From NCBI GenBank assembly GCA_964546145.1, contig CAZJIU010000097.1, positions 1 through 7,220 on the forward strand: DNA of 7,220 nt, written 5' to 3'. A program made the translations under genes and the position numbers. The notes below the pieces were generated by a model. The model was not told the DNA's origin and did not search any database. It saw only the letters and a list, made by a program, of their open reading frames with translations. The stretch is from CAZAKO01 sp964546145. Its GTDB lineage: Bacteria > Fidelibacterota > UBA2242. Of the stretch, positions 1 through 6,669 are shown piece after piece. Within the stretch, counting starts at the first letter, position 1, and the number at the start of each line of letters is the position of its first letter.

Positions 1-2
1 TA

Positions 3-989
3 CCGCTGCTGAATTACGAGGTGGAGAAAACAGTCATTGAAAATACCCGTCAAATCGCCGAAGAATTGAACCTCTCGGCAGATTTCGTCAAAGCCGTCAT
101 GCAGCTGCTGATTGCCGAATCGCGCACCCAGCAGGAACGGATTCACTACTCCGGCTACCGGGGCGACAAGGAGACGGTTCTGATCGTCGGCGGTCAGGGT
201 GAAATGGGGCACTGGCTGGCAAATTTTTTCGAGAATCAGGGGCACCGAGTTCTGATCTACGATATCCGGGTAGAACCTACGGAATATCGAACCGTAACTT
301 CATTGGAACAAGGTCTTGCCGAAGCCACCTGTGCAGTAGTATCGGTGTCGCTGGATGTCGTCCCGCAAATCATCACTAAAATTACCGACTTGAATTTCCC
401 GGGGTTGATCTTCGACATCGCCAGCATCAAAGGGCATCTGACCGAAGGCATTCGTGCTGCCGTTCGGAAAGGTTTACTGATCACCAGTATTCATCCCATG
501 TTTGGTCCAAATACCCGAACGCTCTCTGATAAAGTGATCTGTTTTTGTAATTGTGGCAATCCGGCAGCTCTGCTTCGCGCCCGGGAATTTTTCAAGGAAA
601 CAGCTGTCAGCGGGGTTGATCTTTCACTCGAAAATCATGACCTGGCAATCGCCTATGTGCTGGGCTTGTCCCACTTGATCAATATCATTTTTATGAACAT
701 CCTTTCTCAAAGCACCTTTCATTACTCCGATCTGAAAGCAATTTCCAGTACGACTTTTTTATCTCAAATGTTTACCGCATCAAGCGTCATTAATGAGAAG
801 CCGGAGCTCTATTTCCTGATCCAGAAATATAATCCTTTTAAACAACTGATCTATCAGCGGCTGGAAGCCTCAATGAAGGCAATCGTGGATTGCATCATTA
901 AAGACGATCCCGAAGCCTTTGTCCAATCTATGCTCGCCGCCCGAGCCTGGTTAAACGAAGCAGAAAATTCAACAGGGAGTGCGAGATGA
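3..989 (+). CDS. tyrA: Chorismate mutase-prephenate dehydrogenase fusion (T-protein type), 5' partial
   Basis: The predicted protein converts chorismate to prephenate and oxidises that to 4-hydroxyphenylpyruvate, the tyrosine precursor; it should be cytosolic. The frame is open to the window edge, so the start lies upstream. The GTG at 21 is probably internal, because codons before it (PLLNYE) continue the chorismate mutase domain. Counting from that GTG as residue 1, residues 1-40 are the C-terminal helices of an AroQ-class mutase, with Ser34 and Gln38 at the expected active-site spacing. A Rossmann dehydrogenase domain follows, with GGQGEMG at 57-63 and Asp81 ending the second strand, which suggests NAD rather than NADP. 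HPMFGP at 158-163 and the LGLSH segment at 214-218 are family hallmarks. The C-terminus is all helical with no ACT domain. The stop overlaps the aroE start by 4 nt (ATGA). The dehydrogenase assignment is firm; mutase activity is less certain, because its Asp-x-x-Arg-Glu motif is altered. Confidence 0.9.
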   Translation, partial: PLLNYEVEKTVIENTRQIAEELNLSADFVKAVMQLLIAESRTQQERIHYSGYRGDKETVLIVGGQGEMGHWLANFFENQGHRVLIYDIRVEPTEYRTVTSLEQGLAEATCAVVSVSLDVVPQIITKITDLNFPGLIFDIASIKGHLTEGIRAAVRKGLLITSIHPMFGPNTRTLSDKVICFCNCGNPAALLRAREFFKETAVSGVDLSLENHDLAIAYVLGLSHLINIIFMNILSQSTFHYSDLKAISSTTFLSQMFTASSVINEKPELYFLIQKYNPFKQLIYQRLEASMKAIVDCIIKDDPEAFVQSMLAARAWLNEAENSTGSAR

Positions 990-1762
990 CAATCACCGGC
1001 ATCATCGGCTATCCATTAACCGTCACCTATTCGCCGCGCATGCACAAAGCAGCCTTTGAAGCTTTGGATATTAATGGCGTCTACCTTGCCTTGCCAGTTG
1101 AACCTGAGCGGTTGGAAGAGGTGTTGAATGCCCTGCGAGTGATCGGCTGCCGGGGCATGAATGTCACCGTTCCCCATAAGCAGAGCGTCCTGCCCTTTCT
1201 CACTGAAACCTCCAAAGAAGTCGAAGCGGTAGGCGCGGTCAATACTATCGTCTTTAAGCCTGACGGTCTGGTGGGTTACAACACCGATGTTTACGGATTT
1301 GAAGCATTACTTCGCAATTTAGAATTCGATCTCAATTATAAAACCTTTGTACTATTAGGAGCCGGTGGAGTTGCCCGGGCGGCGGCTTATGTACTCCGCA
1401 AGCACAATCCCCACAATTTTTACATCAATGATATTATCGAGTCCAGGGCTCAAGACTTGGCTCGAAAATATGATGCAATTCCATTGAAAACCGAAGATCT
1501 CCGCAGTCTGATTCAACGAGCGGACCTGGTTATTAATGCCACCCCGGTGGATTTGCAGGATAAGGTAATTACTAATCTGTCGGATGGTGCGGCGTATTTG
1601 GACCTGAATTATAAATTTCAATTAAGACCGAGAAATGGGATCAAAATGGCAAACGGTTTGGAGATGCTACTCCATCAAGGAGTAAAATCCTTTGAAATCT
1701 GGACCGACGTCCGGGCCCCCATCGAAGTCATGAGAAAAGCGTTAGGATCAGCCAATGATTAG
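986..1762 (+). CDS. aroE: Shikimate dehydrogenase
   Basis: It reduces 3-dehydroshikimate to shikimate, the fourth step of the chorismate pathway. The 258-residue length is slightly short but within the family range. The shikimate site is intact: SPRMH at 16-20, NVTVPHK with catalytic Lys65, Asn86 in GAVNT, and Asn99-Thr-Asp101 with catalytic Asp101. The nucleotide domain has GAGG at 125-128, the NATP motif at 184-187 and Gln231 in the C-terminal helix. The loop after the second Rossmann strand reads NDIIESRA (147-154) instead of the Asn-Arg-Thr NADP clamp, so NAD use is possible. A quinate/shikimate dehydrogenase of a catabolic pathway would be the alternative, but the surrounding biosynthetic operon argues against it. 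The ATG overlaps the tyrA stop by 4 nt, and GGGAG at 975-979 lies 6 nt upstream. Confidence 0.95.
   Translation: MTITGIIGYPLTVTYSPRMHKAAFEALDINGVYLALPVEPERLEEVLNALRVIGCRGMNVTVPHKQSVLPFLTETSKEVEAVGAVNTIVFKPDGLVGYNTDVYGFEALLRNLEFDLNYKTFVLLGAGGVARAAAYVLRKHNPHNFYINDIIESRAQDLARKYDAIPLKTEDLRSLIQRADLVINATPVDLQDKVITNLSDGAAYLDLNYKFQLRPRNGIKMANGLEMLLHQGVKSFEIWTDVRAPIEVMRKALGSAND
1744..1747 (+). promoter_or_regulatory. Ribosome binding site favouring aroC start at 1755
   Basis: AGGA lies 7 nt before the ATG at 1755 and 16 nt before the in-frame ATG at 1764. The spacing favours 1755, which makes aroC overlap the end of aroE by 8 nt, like the aroC/aroKB junction. The protein would begin Met-Ile-Ser-Met. 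The choice cannot be confirmed because the sequence becomes N at 1768. Confidence 0.45.
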
Positions 1763-2365
1763 CATGANNNNNNNNNNNNNNNNNNNNNNNNNNNNNNNNN
1801 NNNNNNNNNNNNNNNNNNNNNNNNNNNNNNNNNNNNNNNNNNNNNNNNNNNNNNNNNNNNNNNNNNNACCGGCGTCTGCCCCGGTCTGGGAACCTATACT
1901 CAATGGGATCAACGACTGGACAGCCGGATCGCCGCAGCACTAATGTCAATCCCATCGGTAAAAGGCGTTTTAATCGGGGATCAAGACATTAGTCAAAAAT
2001 TGGGCTCGGAAGCGCACGACGAAATTTATTTCGATTCCGCAAGAGGGTTTTATCGCCAGAGCAACCATGCCGGGGGAATCGAAGGCGGGATGAGCAACGG
2101 CTGTGATATTATTGTAACCATTGAAATCAAACCCCTGCCTTCACTGGGAAAACCACTGCAATCGGTGGATATTCGCACCGGTGAGGCTGTATCAGCCCAA
2201 AAAGAACGGGCTGATGTCTGTGTTGTTCCTGCCGCCGGAGTGGTCGCGGAGTCAATGCTGGCGCTGGTTCTGGCTCAGGCTTTAGTTGAAAAATTCGGCG
2301 GCGATTCACTAAACGACATAAGGCAGAATTACCAAAATTACCGCGAAAGGCTCAGACATGCCTAA
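1755..2365 (+). CDS. aroC: Chorismate synthase, interrupted by assembly gap
   Basis: It converts 5-enolpyruvylshikimate 3-phosphate to chorismate using reduced FMN, the last pathway step. Only the first few codons (from ATG 1755 or 1764) and the last 165 residues (1868-2365) are visible. After the gap the frame opens with TGVCPGLGTY and QWDQRLDSRIAAALMSIPSV, typical of the family's central region; the ATG at 1943 is an internal methionine of that segment, not a start. Further hallmarks are GSEAHDE, RQSNHAGGIEGGMSNG, KPLQSVDI and RADVCVVPAAGVVAESM. Family members of about 360-390 residues imply that roughly 200 residues are missing, including the N-terminal GESHG motif. The two sides of the gap fall in different frames only because the 100 N are a placeholder. 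The 3' end overlaps aroKB by 8 nt. Confidence 0.93.
1768..1867. other. Assembly gap of exactly 100 N
   Basis: The run is exactly 100 undetermined bases, the conventional placeholder for a gap of unknown size. It lies inside aroC. Comparing the surviving aroC C-terminus with usual chorismate synthase length, the true missing sequence is probably about 600 bp. Coordinates downstream of the gap are therefore offset from the real chromosome. Confidence 0.98.
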
Positions 2366-3953
2366 TCTGATTCTGATCGGCTTTATGGGCAGCGGTAAGG
2401 ATTGCGTGGGCAAGGAACTTGCCCGGCGAACAGGATTGACTTTTTTCTCCACCGACGAAATGATCGAGCTCGTTGAAAAACGAACGATCAACGATATTTT
2501 TGAGCGGAATGGCGAACCGTATTTTCGCCGCCTTGAGAAAAAAATATTGAATTCTATCAAGGATTTAAAAAATGTCGTTATTGCTACTGGCGGTGGAATG
2601 GTAATAGACCCGCAAAATCGGAAGAAATTGGCTCAAATTGGAACAGTTGTCCATCTAGTAGTGAATGCCGTAACTATCAAACAACGCCTGCAAGATGACG
2701 GCTCCCGACCGTTACTAAGACAGCCCGGGGCGCTGGAAAAGTTGCTGACGGAGCGCCAGGGCATTTATGATTTTGCCCATATTAATCTCAATACAATTAA
2801 CAAATCACCAGCGCAAATTGCCAATGAACTGCTGGTGCAAATTGATATTCCCGAACCGAGAAAAATTTCCATAAAACCGCGACGGGTCACGGTCCGGGCT
2901 CCATCCTCAACTTATAATGTGATAATTGGTAGTGGGCTGCTTGGCGAAATTCATAATTATCTACCCTACCAGCCCCGACACTGTGCGATAATCAGCAATC
3001 CCCTGGTAGCAACGCTCTTCCTGCAGCCATTGGAAAGCACTTTAAAAACAGCCGGAATGGATTTGCTGCCGATAATCATTCCCGATGGCGAACGTTATAA
3101 AAATCTCAAAACTGTAAACGGAATTTATAACACTCTGCTTGAACATCATTTCGATCGGTCAGATTTGATCATCGGCTTAGGCGGCGGAGTAATTACCGAC
3201 ATTGCCGGTTTTGTAGCAGCAACCCTCAAGCGCGGCTGTCGCCTAATCCAATTGCCGACTACTCTGCTGGCGCAGGTTGATGCCAGTGCCGGCGGCAAGA
3301 CTGGCGTAAACCATCCGTCGGGCAAAAACCTGATCGGATCATTTTATCAGCCGGATCTGGTATGCGCTGATGTAAGTATATTGAATACTCTACCGGAACG
3401 GGAATTCCGCAACGGCATAGCCGAAGTCATCAAGATGGCAATTATCCGGGATGCTAATCTGTTTAATTTGCTGGAAGAGGAGCATCACCGGATAATGGCA
3501 CGCGATCCAAAGTTGCTGGTGAGGATTGTTGAACGCTGCGTGCGGTTGAAACAGGTTATTGTTCAGGCTGACGAAAGGGAAATCAGCGGTCTGCGGGCAC
3601 TTTTAAATTTTGGCCACACTCTCGGGCATCTTTACGAAACTGCCAGTCAGTACCGTCAATTAAAACACGGTGAAGCTATTGCCATTGGCATGGCCCAGGA
3701 AATTCAGATTTCCCGATTTGTAAACGGTCTTAGCGAGAACGACAGCCGTCGAATCGTTGATCTGATCGCAGCTTTTGGATTGCCTATCAAATATTCAAAA
3801 CAATTACCAGTCAGTCAGTTTCTGGATATCCTTCATCAGGATAAAAAAGCACGCGACAGCAAACTTAGATTGCCTCTAATAAAAAGTATTGGAACAAGTA
3901 ATATCAAGGAGTTGGAATGGACTCAATTCGAATCATTCATGGACCAAATTTAA
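2358..3953 (+). CDS. aroKB: Bifunctional shikimate kinase / 3-dehydroquinate synthase (AroK-AroB fusion)
   Basis: One 531-residue chain carries two pathway enzymes. Residues 1 to about 165 are shikimate kinase: P-loop GFMGSGKD (8-15), shikimate-binding Asp33, Arg57 in GEPYFRR, GGG at 78-80, lid Arg117 in RPLL, and Arg133. The P-loop is odd, with Asp15 where Ser or Thr normally follows Lys. Residues from about 175 to 531 are 3-dehydroquinate synthase, which cyclises DAHP using NAD and a divalent metal. This part has PDGE at 242-245, GGGVITD at 275-281, DASAGGKTG at 308-316, KNLIGSF at 323-329, and probable metal ligands Glu356, His420 (FGHTLGH) and His437 (KHGEA). A linker of about 10 residues with basic patches joins the domains. 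Both halves are full length. AAGG at 2347-2350 precedes the start by 7 nt, and the start overlaps aroC by 8 nt. From memory, Thermotoga maritima has the same fusion. The two catalysed steps are not consecutive. Confidence 0.95.
   Translation: MPNLILIGFMGSGKDCVGKELARRTGLTFFSTDEMIELVEKRTINDIFERNGEPYFRRLEKKILNSIKDLKNVVIATGGGMVIDPQNRKKLAQIGTVVHLVVNAVTIKQRLQDDGSRPLLRQPGALEKLLTERQGIYDFAHINLNTINKSPAQIANELLVQIDIPEPRKISIKPRRVTVRAPSSTYNVIIGSGLLGEIHNYLPYQPRHCAIISNPLVATLFLQPLESTLKTAGMDLLPIIIPDGERYKNLKTVNGIYNTLLEHHFDRSDLIIGLGGGVITDIAGFVAATLKRGCRLIQLPTTLLAQVDASAGGKTGVNHPSGKNLIGSFYQPDLVCADVSILNTLPEREFRNGIAEVIKMAIIRDANLFNLLEEEHHRIMARDPKLLVRIVERCVRLKQVIVQADEREISGLRALLNFGHTLGHLYETASQYRQLKHGEAIAIGMAQEIQISRFVNGLSENDSRRIVDLIAAFGLPIKYSKQLPVSQFLDILHQDKKARDSKLRLPLIKSIGTSNIKELEWTQFESFMDQI
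3907..3911 (+). promoter_or_regulatory. Ribosome binding site for aroQ inside aroKB
   Basis: AGGAG sits 5 nt before the ATG at 3917, within the aroB coding frame. It supports initiation at 3917 despite the 37-nt overlap with aroKB. The conserved IHGPNLNLLG motif begins only seven codons after this start, so no later ATG could give an intact protein. Confidence 0.75.
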
Positions 3954-4369
3954 ACCTTCTGGGCAAGCGTGACCCAAAACATTACGGCAAGCTAACCCTG
4001 GAGGAGATAAACCGTGAAATCAGGGCTTTTACCGCAGCGAAAAAAATTGAGGTTGAAATTTTTCAGAGCAATCACGAAGGTGAAATTATCGAATCCATTC
4101 AGGATTCAGGAGGACTTACCGGGATTATTATCAATCCCGGCGGATTTACCCACACCTCAGTCGCGATTCGTGATGCGATCGAGGCTGTGGACGTACCGGT
4201 GATCGAAGTTCATCTGAGTAATATCTCCGGTCGCGAATCGTTTCGCCAGCAATCGCTAATTGCTCCGGTGTGCATTGGTCAAATCAGCGGCTTTGGTTAT
4301 CAAAGTTATATCCTTGCCCTGGAGTATTTCTATCAGATAAATTTTTCACAATCAAGGAGAATAATATAA
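3917..4369 (+). CDS. aroQ: 3-Dehydroquinate dehydratase, type II
   Basis: It dehydrates 3-dehydroquinate to 3-dehydroshikimate, the third step, by the type II trans-elimination mechanism. The 150-residue length is normal for these dodecamer-forming enzymes. Visible active-site elements are GPNLNLLG (9-16), Arg18 and the catalytic Tyr23 on the flexible lid, SNHEG at 51-55, Asn73 and the catalytic His79 in NPGGFTH, then Glu97, His99 and Arg110 in the EVHLSNISGRESFR segment. Nothing essential is missing. The first 12 codons overlap the end of aroKB in another frame, so translation is probably coupled to AroB, the enzyme that supplies its substrate. The stop is separated from the aroF start by a single base. 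Confidence 0.97.
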   Translation: MDSIRIIHGPNLNLLGKRDPKHYGKLTLEEINREIRAFTAAKKIEVEIFQSNHEGEIIESIQDSGGLTGIIINPGGFTHTSVAIRDAIEAVDVPVIEVHLSNISGRESFRQQSLIAPVCIGQISGFGYQSYILALEYFYQINFSQSRRII

Positions 4370-4370
4370 A

Positions 4371-5366
4371 ATGGAAAAGCTATTGGATGATTCTAAAATC
4401 CATCAGGAAATCGAAAGAGTCACGGACTTAATAAAAAAAATGGGTGGTGATGTTAAACACAAAACGGATGATCATGTGGCGCTATTCCCAGCCACAAACA
4501 ACACCGCCACCGGCCATCCGGGAGGACAGCCATTCAACGAGGAAAATAAAAAAATCACTAAACTTGGAAGTCGCGAGACCAAGTCCGAAAATACAGTTGT
4601 AAAAGTAGGCGATGTTGCCGTCGGCGGTGAACAACTGACGATCATCGCCGGTTCCTGCGCTGTAGAAACCGTTGAAGGTACCAATGAGGGTGGTCGTTTA
4701 CTGCAGATGCTGGGCGCCAACCTGATGCGCGGAGGTGCCTTTAAGCCGCGCACCTCACCCTACTCATTCCAGGGATTGGGCAAGCGTGGCCTGGAAATTC
4801 TGGCTGATGCCCGCAAACTGATCGGCATTCCGGTGGTGTCTGAGGCAGTTGATCCCGAGAATTTCGATCTGGTTGAACAGTACGTGGACCTGGTTCAAAT
4901 CGGGGCCCGTAACATGCAGAATTTCTCACTTCTCAAAAGAGCTGGCAGATCATCGAGGCCAATTCTCCTGAAACGGGGGATTTCAGCCACAATCAGCGAA
5001 TACCTCATGGCAGTCGAATATATCATGGCCGGCGGCAACCACAATGTCATCCTCTGCGAGCGGGGCATCCGGACTTTCAATGAATATACCCGTTTCACTC
5101 TGGACATCAGCAGCATTCCGGAGCTTAAACTACAGTCACATTTGCCGATTATTGTAGATCCCAGCCATGCCTCTGGTCGTCGGGATATGATCGTACCCCT
5201 CTCCAAAGCTGCCATTGCCGCCGGCGCCGATGGGATCATGGTTGAAGTCCACCCTTTCCCCGACAAAGCCCTATCCGACGGATACCAATCAATTACATTC
5301 AAACATTTTGCCAGGCTGATGAAAGAACTACGGGCACTGGCACCGGCTGTCGGCAGAAAATTATAA
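4371..5366 (+). CDS. aroF: DAHP synthase, type I-beta, with divergent N-terminal region
   Basis: It condenses phosphoenolpyruvate with erythrose 4-phosphate, the committed first step and the usual feedback point. The barrel domain (about residues 75-331) is full: LMRGGAFKPRTSPYSFQGLG at 118-137, QIGARNMQN at 176-184, LLKRG at 199-203, ILCERGIRTF at 227-236, and metal ligands Cys96, His266, Glu292 and Asp303. Their spacing matches the Thermotoga maritima enzyme (102, 272, 298, 309 from memory) with a constant shift of six. The N-terminal 75 residues occupy the place of the ferredoxin-like regulatory domain but look degenerate after the first helix, with an Asn/Thr/Gly-rich stretch near 42-60. 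The metal-cysteine motif is GSC instead of the usual GPC. KDO8P synthase is a relative, but the RGGAFKPRTSPYSFQG signature favours DAHP synthase. AAGGAG at 4354-4359 lies 11 nt before the start. Confidence 0.95.
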   Translation: MEKLLDDSKIHQEIERVTDLIKKMGGDVKHKTDDHVALFPATNNTATGHPGGQPFNEENKKITKLGSRETKSENTVVKVGDVAVGGEQLTIIAGSCAVETVEGTNEGGRLLQMLGANLMRGGAFKPRTSPYSFQGLGKRGLEILADARKLIGIPVVSEAVDPENFDLVEQYVDLVQIGARNMQNFSLLKRAGRSSRPILLKRGISATISEYLMAVEYIMAGGNHNVILCERGIRTFNEYTRFTLDISSIPELKLQSHLPIIVDPSHASGRRDMIVPLSKAAIAAGADGIMVEVHPFPDKALSDGYQSITFKHFARLMKELRALAPAVGRKL

Positions 5367-5367
5367 T

Positions 5368-6669
5368 ATGGCAAATATTTCGCTGTCCAAATTACCAGCA
5401 TTCCGCGGGACAGTTACGATTCCCGGCGATAAATCAATTTCTCATCGAGCGGCGATTCTAGCAGCAATCGCCAATGGTAGAAGTGTCATTGATAATTATT
5501 CCTCGGCGATTGATTGCCAGACTACCCTGAAATGCCTGCAAATGCTCGGCGCCGATGTTCGCCGCAGCAATCAGCAACTTGTCATTAATGGAAAGGGATT
5601 GAAATCGTTAACCGAACTCGACAATATTTTGGATTGCGGAAATTCAGGCACGACTATGCGGCTGCTCTGTGGATTACTGGCGGGGCAGGATTTCTCCGCC
5701 GTGCTCAATGGCGACGAAAGTTTACGCCGGCGACCAATGGAGCGGGTAATCAAACCGCTAAATCAAAACGGCGCAGAAATTTGTGGCAGTCAGACAAATC
5801 GTTTTGCGCCACTCAATATTCATGGCCGAGCGCTGTCAAGTATTTTCTACCATCTGCCAGTCGCAAGTTCTCAGGTAAAATCCGCTCTGCTTTTAGCCGG
5901 ATTGTATACCCGGGGAACGGTTCAGATTGAGGAACCGGTTGTCAGCCGCGATCACACCGAACGCATGCTGGAATTTTGTGGGGTGGATATCAAGCGCGAC
6001 GGCTATACCATCTCCCTGGGAAATAAACGTCAGCCAAGCGCCCGCCAATTTCAGATCCCGGGGGATGTGTCCTCGGCAGCTTTTATAATGGCATTGGCGC
6101 TATTGATACCCAACAGCCAGCTGCGCATTGAAAACATTGGCATCAATCCAACCCGAACCGGTTTATTGACTGTTTTAAAAGCGATGGGTAGCGAAATTAA
6201 AATCGAAAATCAGCGTTTAATTACCAACGAGCCAATTGGTGATCTGATAATCGGGAGCGGAGTCCTGAAAGGCACGGAAATCGGAGGCGAGATTATTCCC
6301 CGATTGATTGATGAGCTGCCGCTGATAGCGGTTATTGCTACTCAGGCAAAGGGTCAAACGGTTGTCAAAAATGCCGCCGAGCTGCGCGTCAAAGAGACCG
6401 ACCGCATTCAGGCAATAGTTACCGAATTAAGCAAAATGGGCGCGGCGATCGAAGGGCGCCCTGATGGATTTATTGTCGAAGGTCCGGTAACTTTAAAAGG
6501 GGCAACCTGCGATAGCTATGGAGACCATCGGATTGCAATGGCGTTATCCGTTGCCGGCTGGATCGCTGAGGGTCAGACAACTATTACCAATACGGTGTGC
6601 GTCGGCATCTCGTTCCCGGAATTTTATCAGATTGTAGCCAAATTATCGGGTTTAACGAATCCTAATTAG
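5368..6669 (+). CDS. aroA: 5-Enolpyruvylshikimate-3-phosphate synthase
   Basis: It transfers the enolpyruvyl group of phosphoenolpyruvate to shikimate 3-phosphate, the sixth step, feeding AroC. The 433-residue length is normal for the two-domain fold. Conserved sites are PGDKSISHR with Lys22, Ser23 and Arg27; GNSGTTMR at 91-98; RRRPM with Arg122; SSQVKSALLLAG with Ser167, Ser168, Gln169 and Lys171; the catalytic Asp315 in LIDELPL; Glu343 and Arg346 in RVKETDR; and GDHRIAMAL with Asp386 and Arg388. GNSGTTMRL is like the Bacillus-type enzymes rather than the enterobacterial NAGTAMRP form, and the glycine equivalent to E. coli Gly96 is retained. The start is 1 nt after the aroF stop. I see no clear Shine-Dalgarno sequence before it (only GGCAGA, weak), so translation probably depends on ribosomes finishing aroF. 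Confidence 0.97.
   Translation: MANISLSKLPAFRGTVTIPGDKSISHRAAILAAIANGRSVIDNYSSAIDCQTTLKCLQMLGADVRRSNQQLVINGKGLKSLTELDNILDCGNSGTTMRLLCGLLAGQDFSAVLNGDESLRRRPMERVIKPLNQNGAEICGSQTNRFAPLNIHGRALSSIFYHLPVASSQVKSALLLAGLYTRGTVQIEEPVVSRDHTERMLEFCGVDIKRDGYTISLGNKRQPSARQFQIPGDVSSAAFIMALALLIPNSQLRIENIGINPTRTGLLTVLKAMGSEIKIENQRLITNEPIGDLIIGSGVLKGTEIGGEIIPRLIDELPLIAVIATQAKGQTVVKNAAELRVKETDRIQAIVTELSKMGAAIEGRPDGFIVEGPVTLKGATCDSYGDHRIAMALSVAGWIAEGQTTITNTVCVGISFPEFYQIVAKLSGLTNPN

Noticed and set aside
1755..1943. Short frame spanning the N run
   Set aside because: It is an artefact of reading through 100 placeholder bases. The real aroC frame after the gap differs from the one read from 1755.
1943..2365. Separate 140-residue protein starting at ATG 1943
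   Set aside because: The same frame is open back to the gap at 1868, and those codons match chorismate synthase, so ATG 1943 is internal to aroC.
4014..4202. Small out-of-frame reading frame inside aroQ
   Set aside because: It lies wholly within aroQ, whose frame shows every catalytic residue. The alternative translation has no recognisable features.
5362..5367. Perfect TATAAT immediately before the aroA ATG
   Set aside because: It overlaps the aroF stop codon and abuts the start codon, so a transcript from it would begin inside aroA. The position about 17 bp upstream (GGCACC) does not resemble a -35 box. It is most likely a chance AT-rich junction.
4895..5401. 168-residue antisense frame opposite aroF
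   Set aside because: The sense strand encodes a highly conserved DAHP synthase barrel. The antisense translation shows no recognisable motif and has no supporting context.
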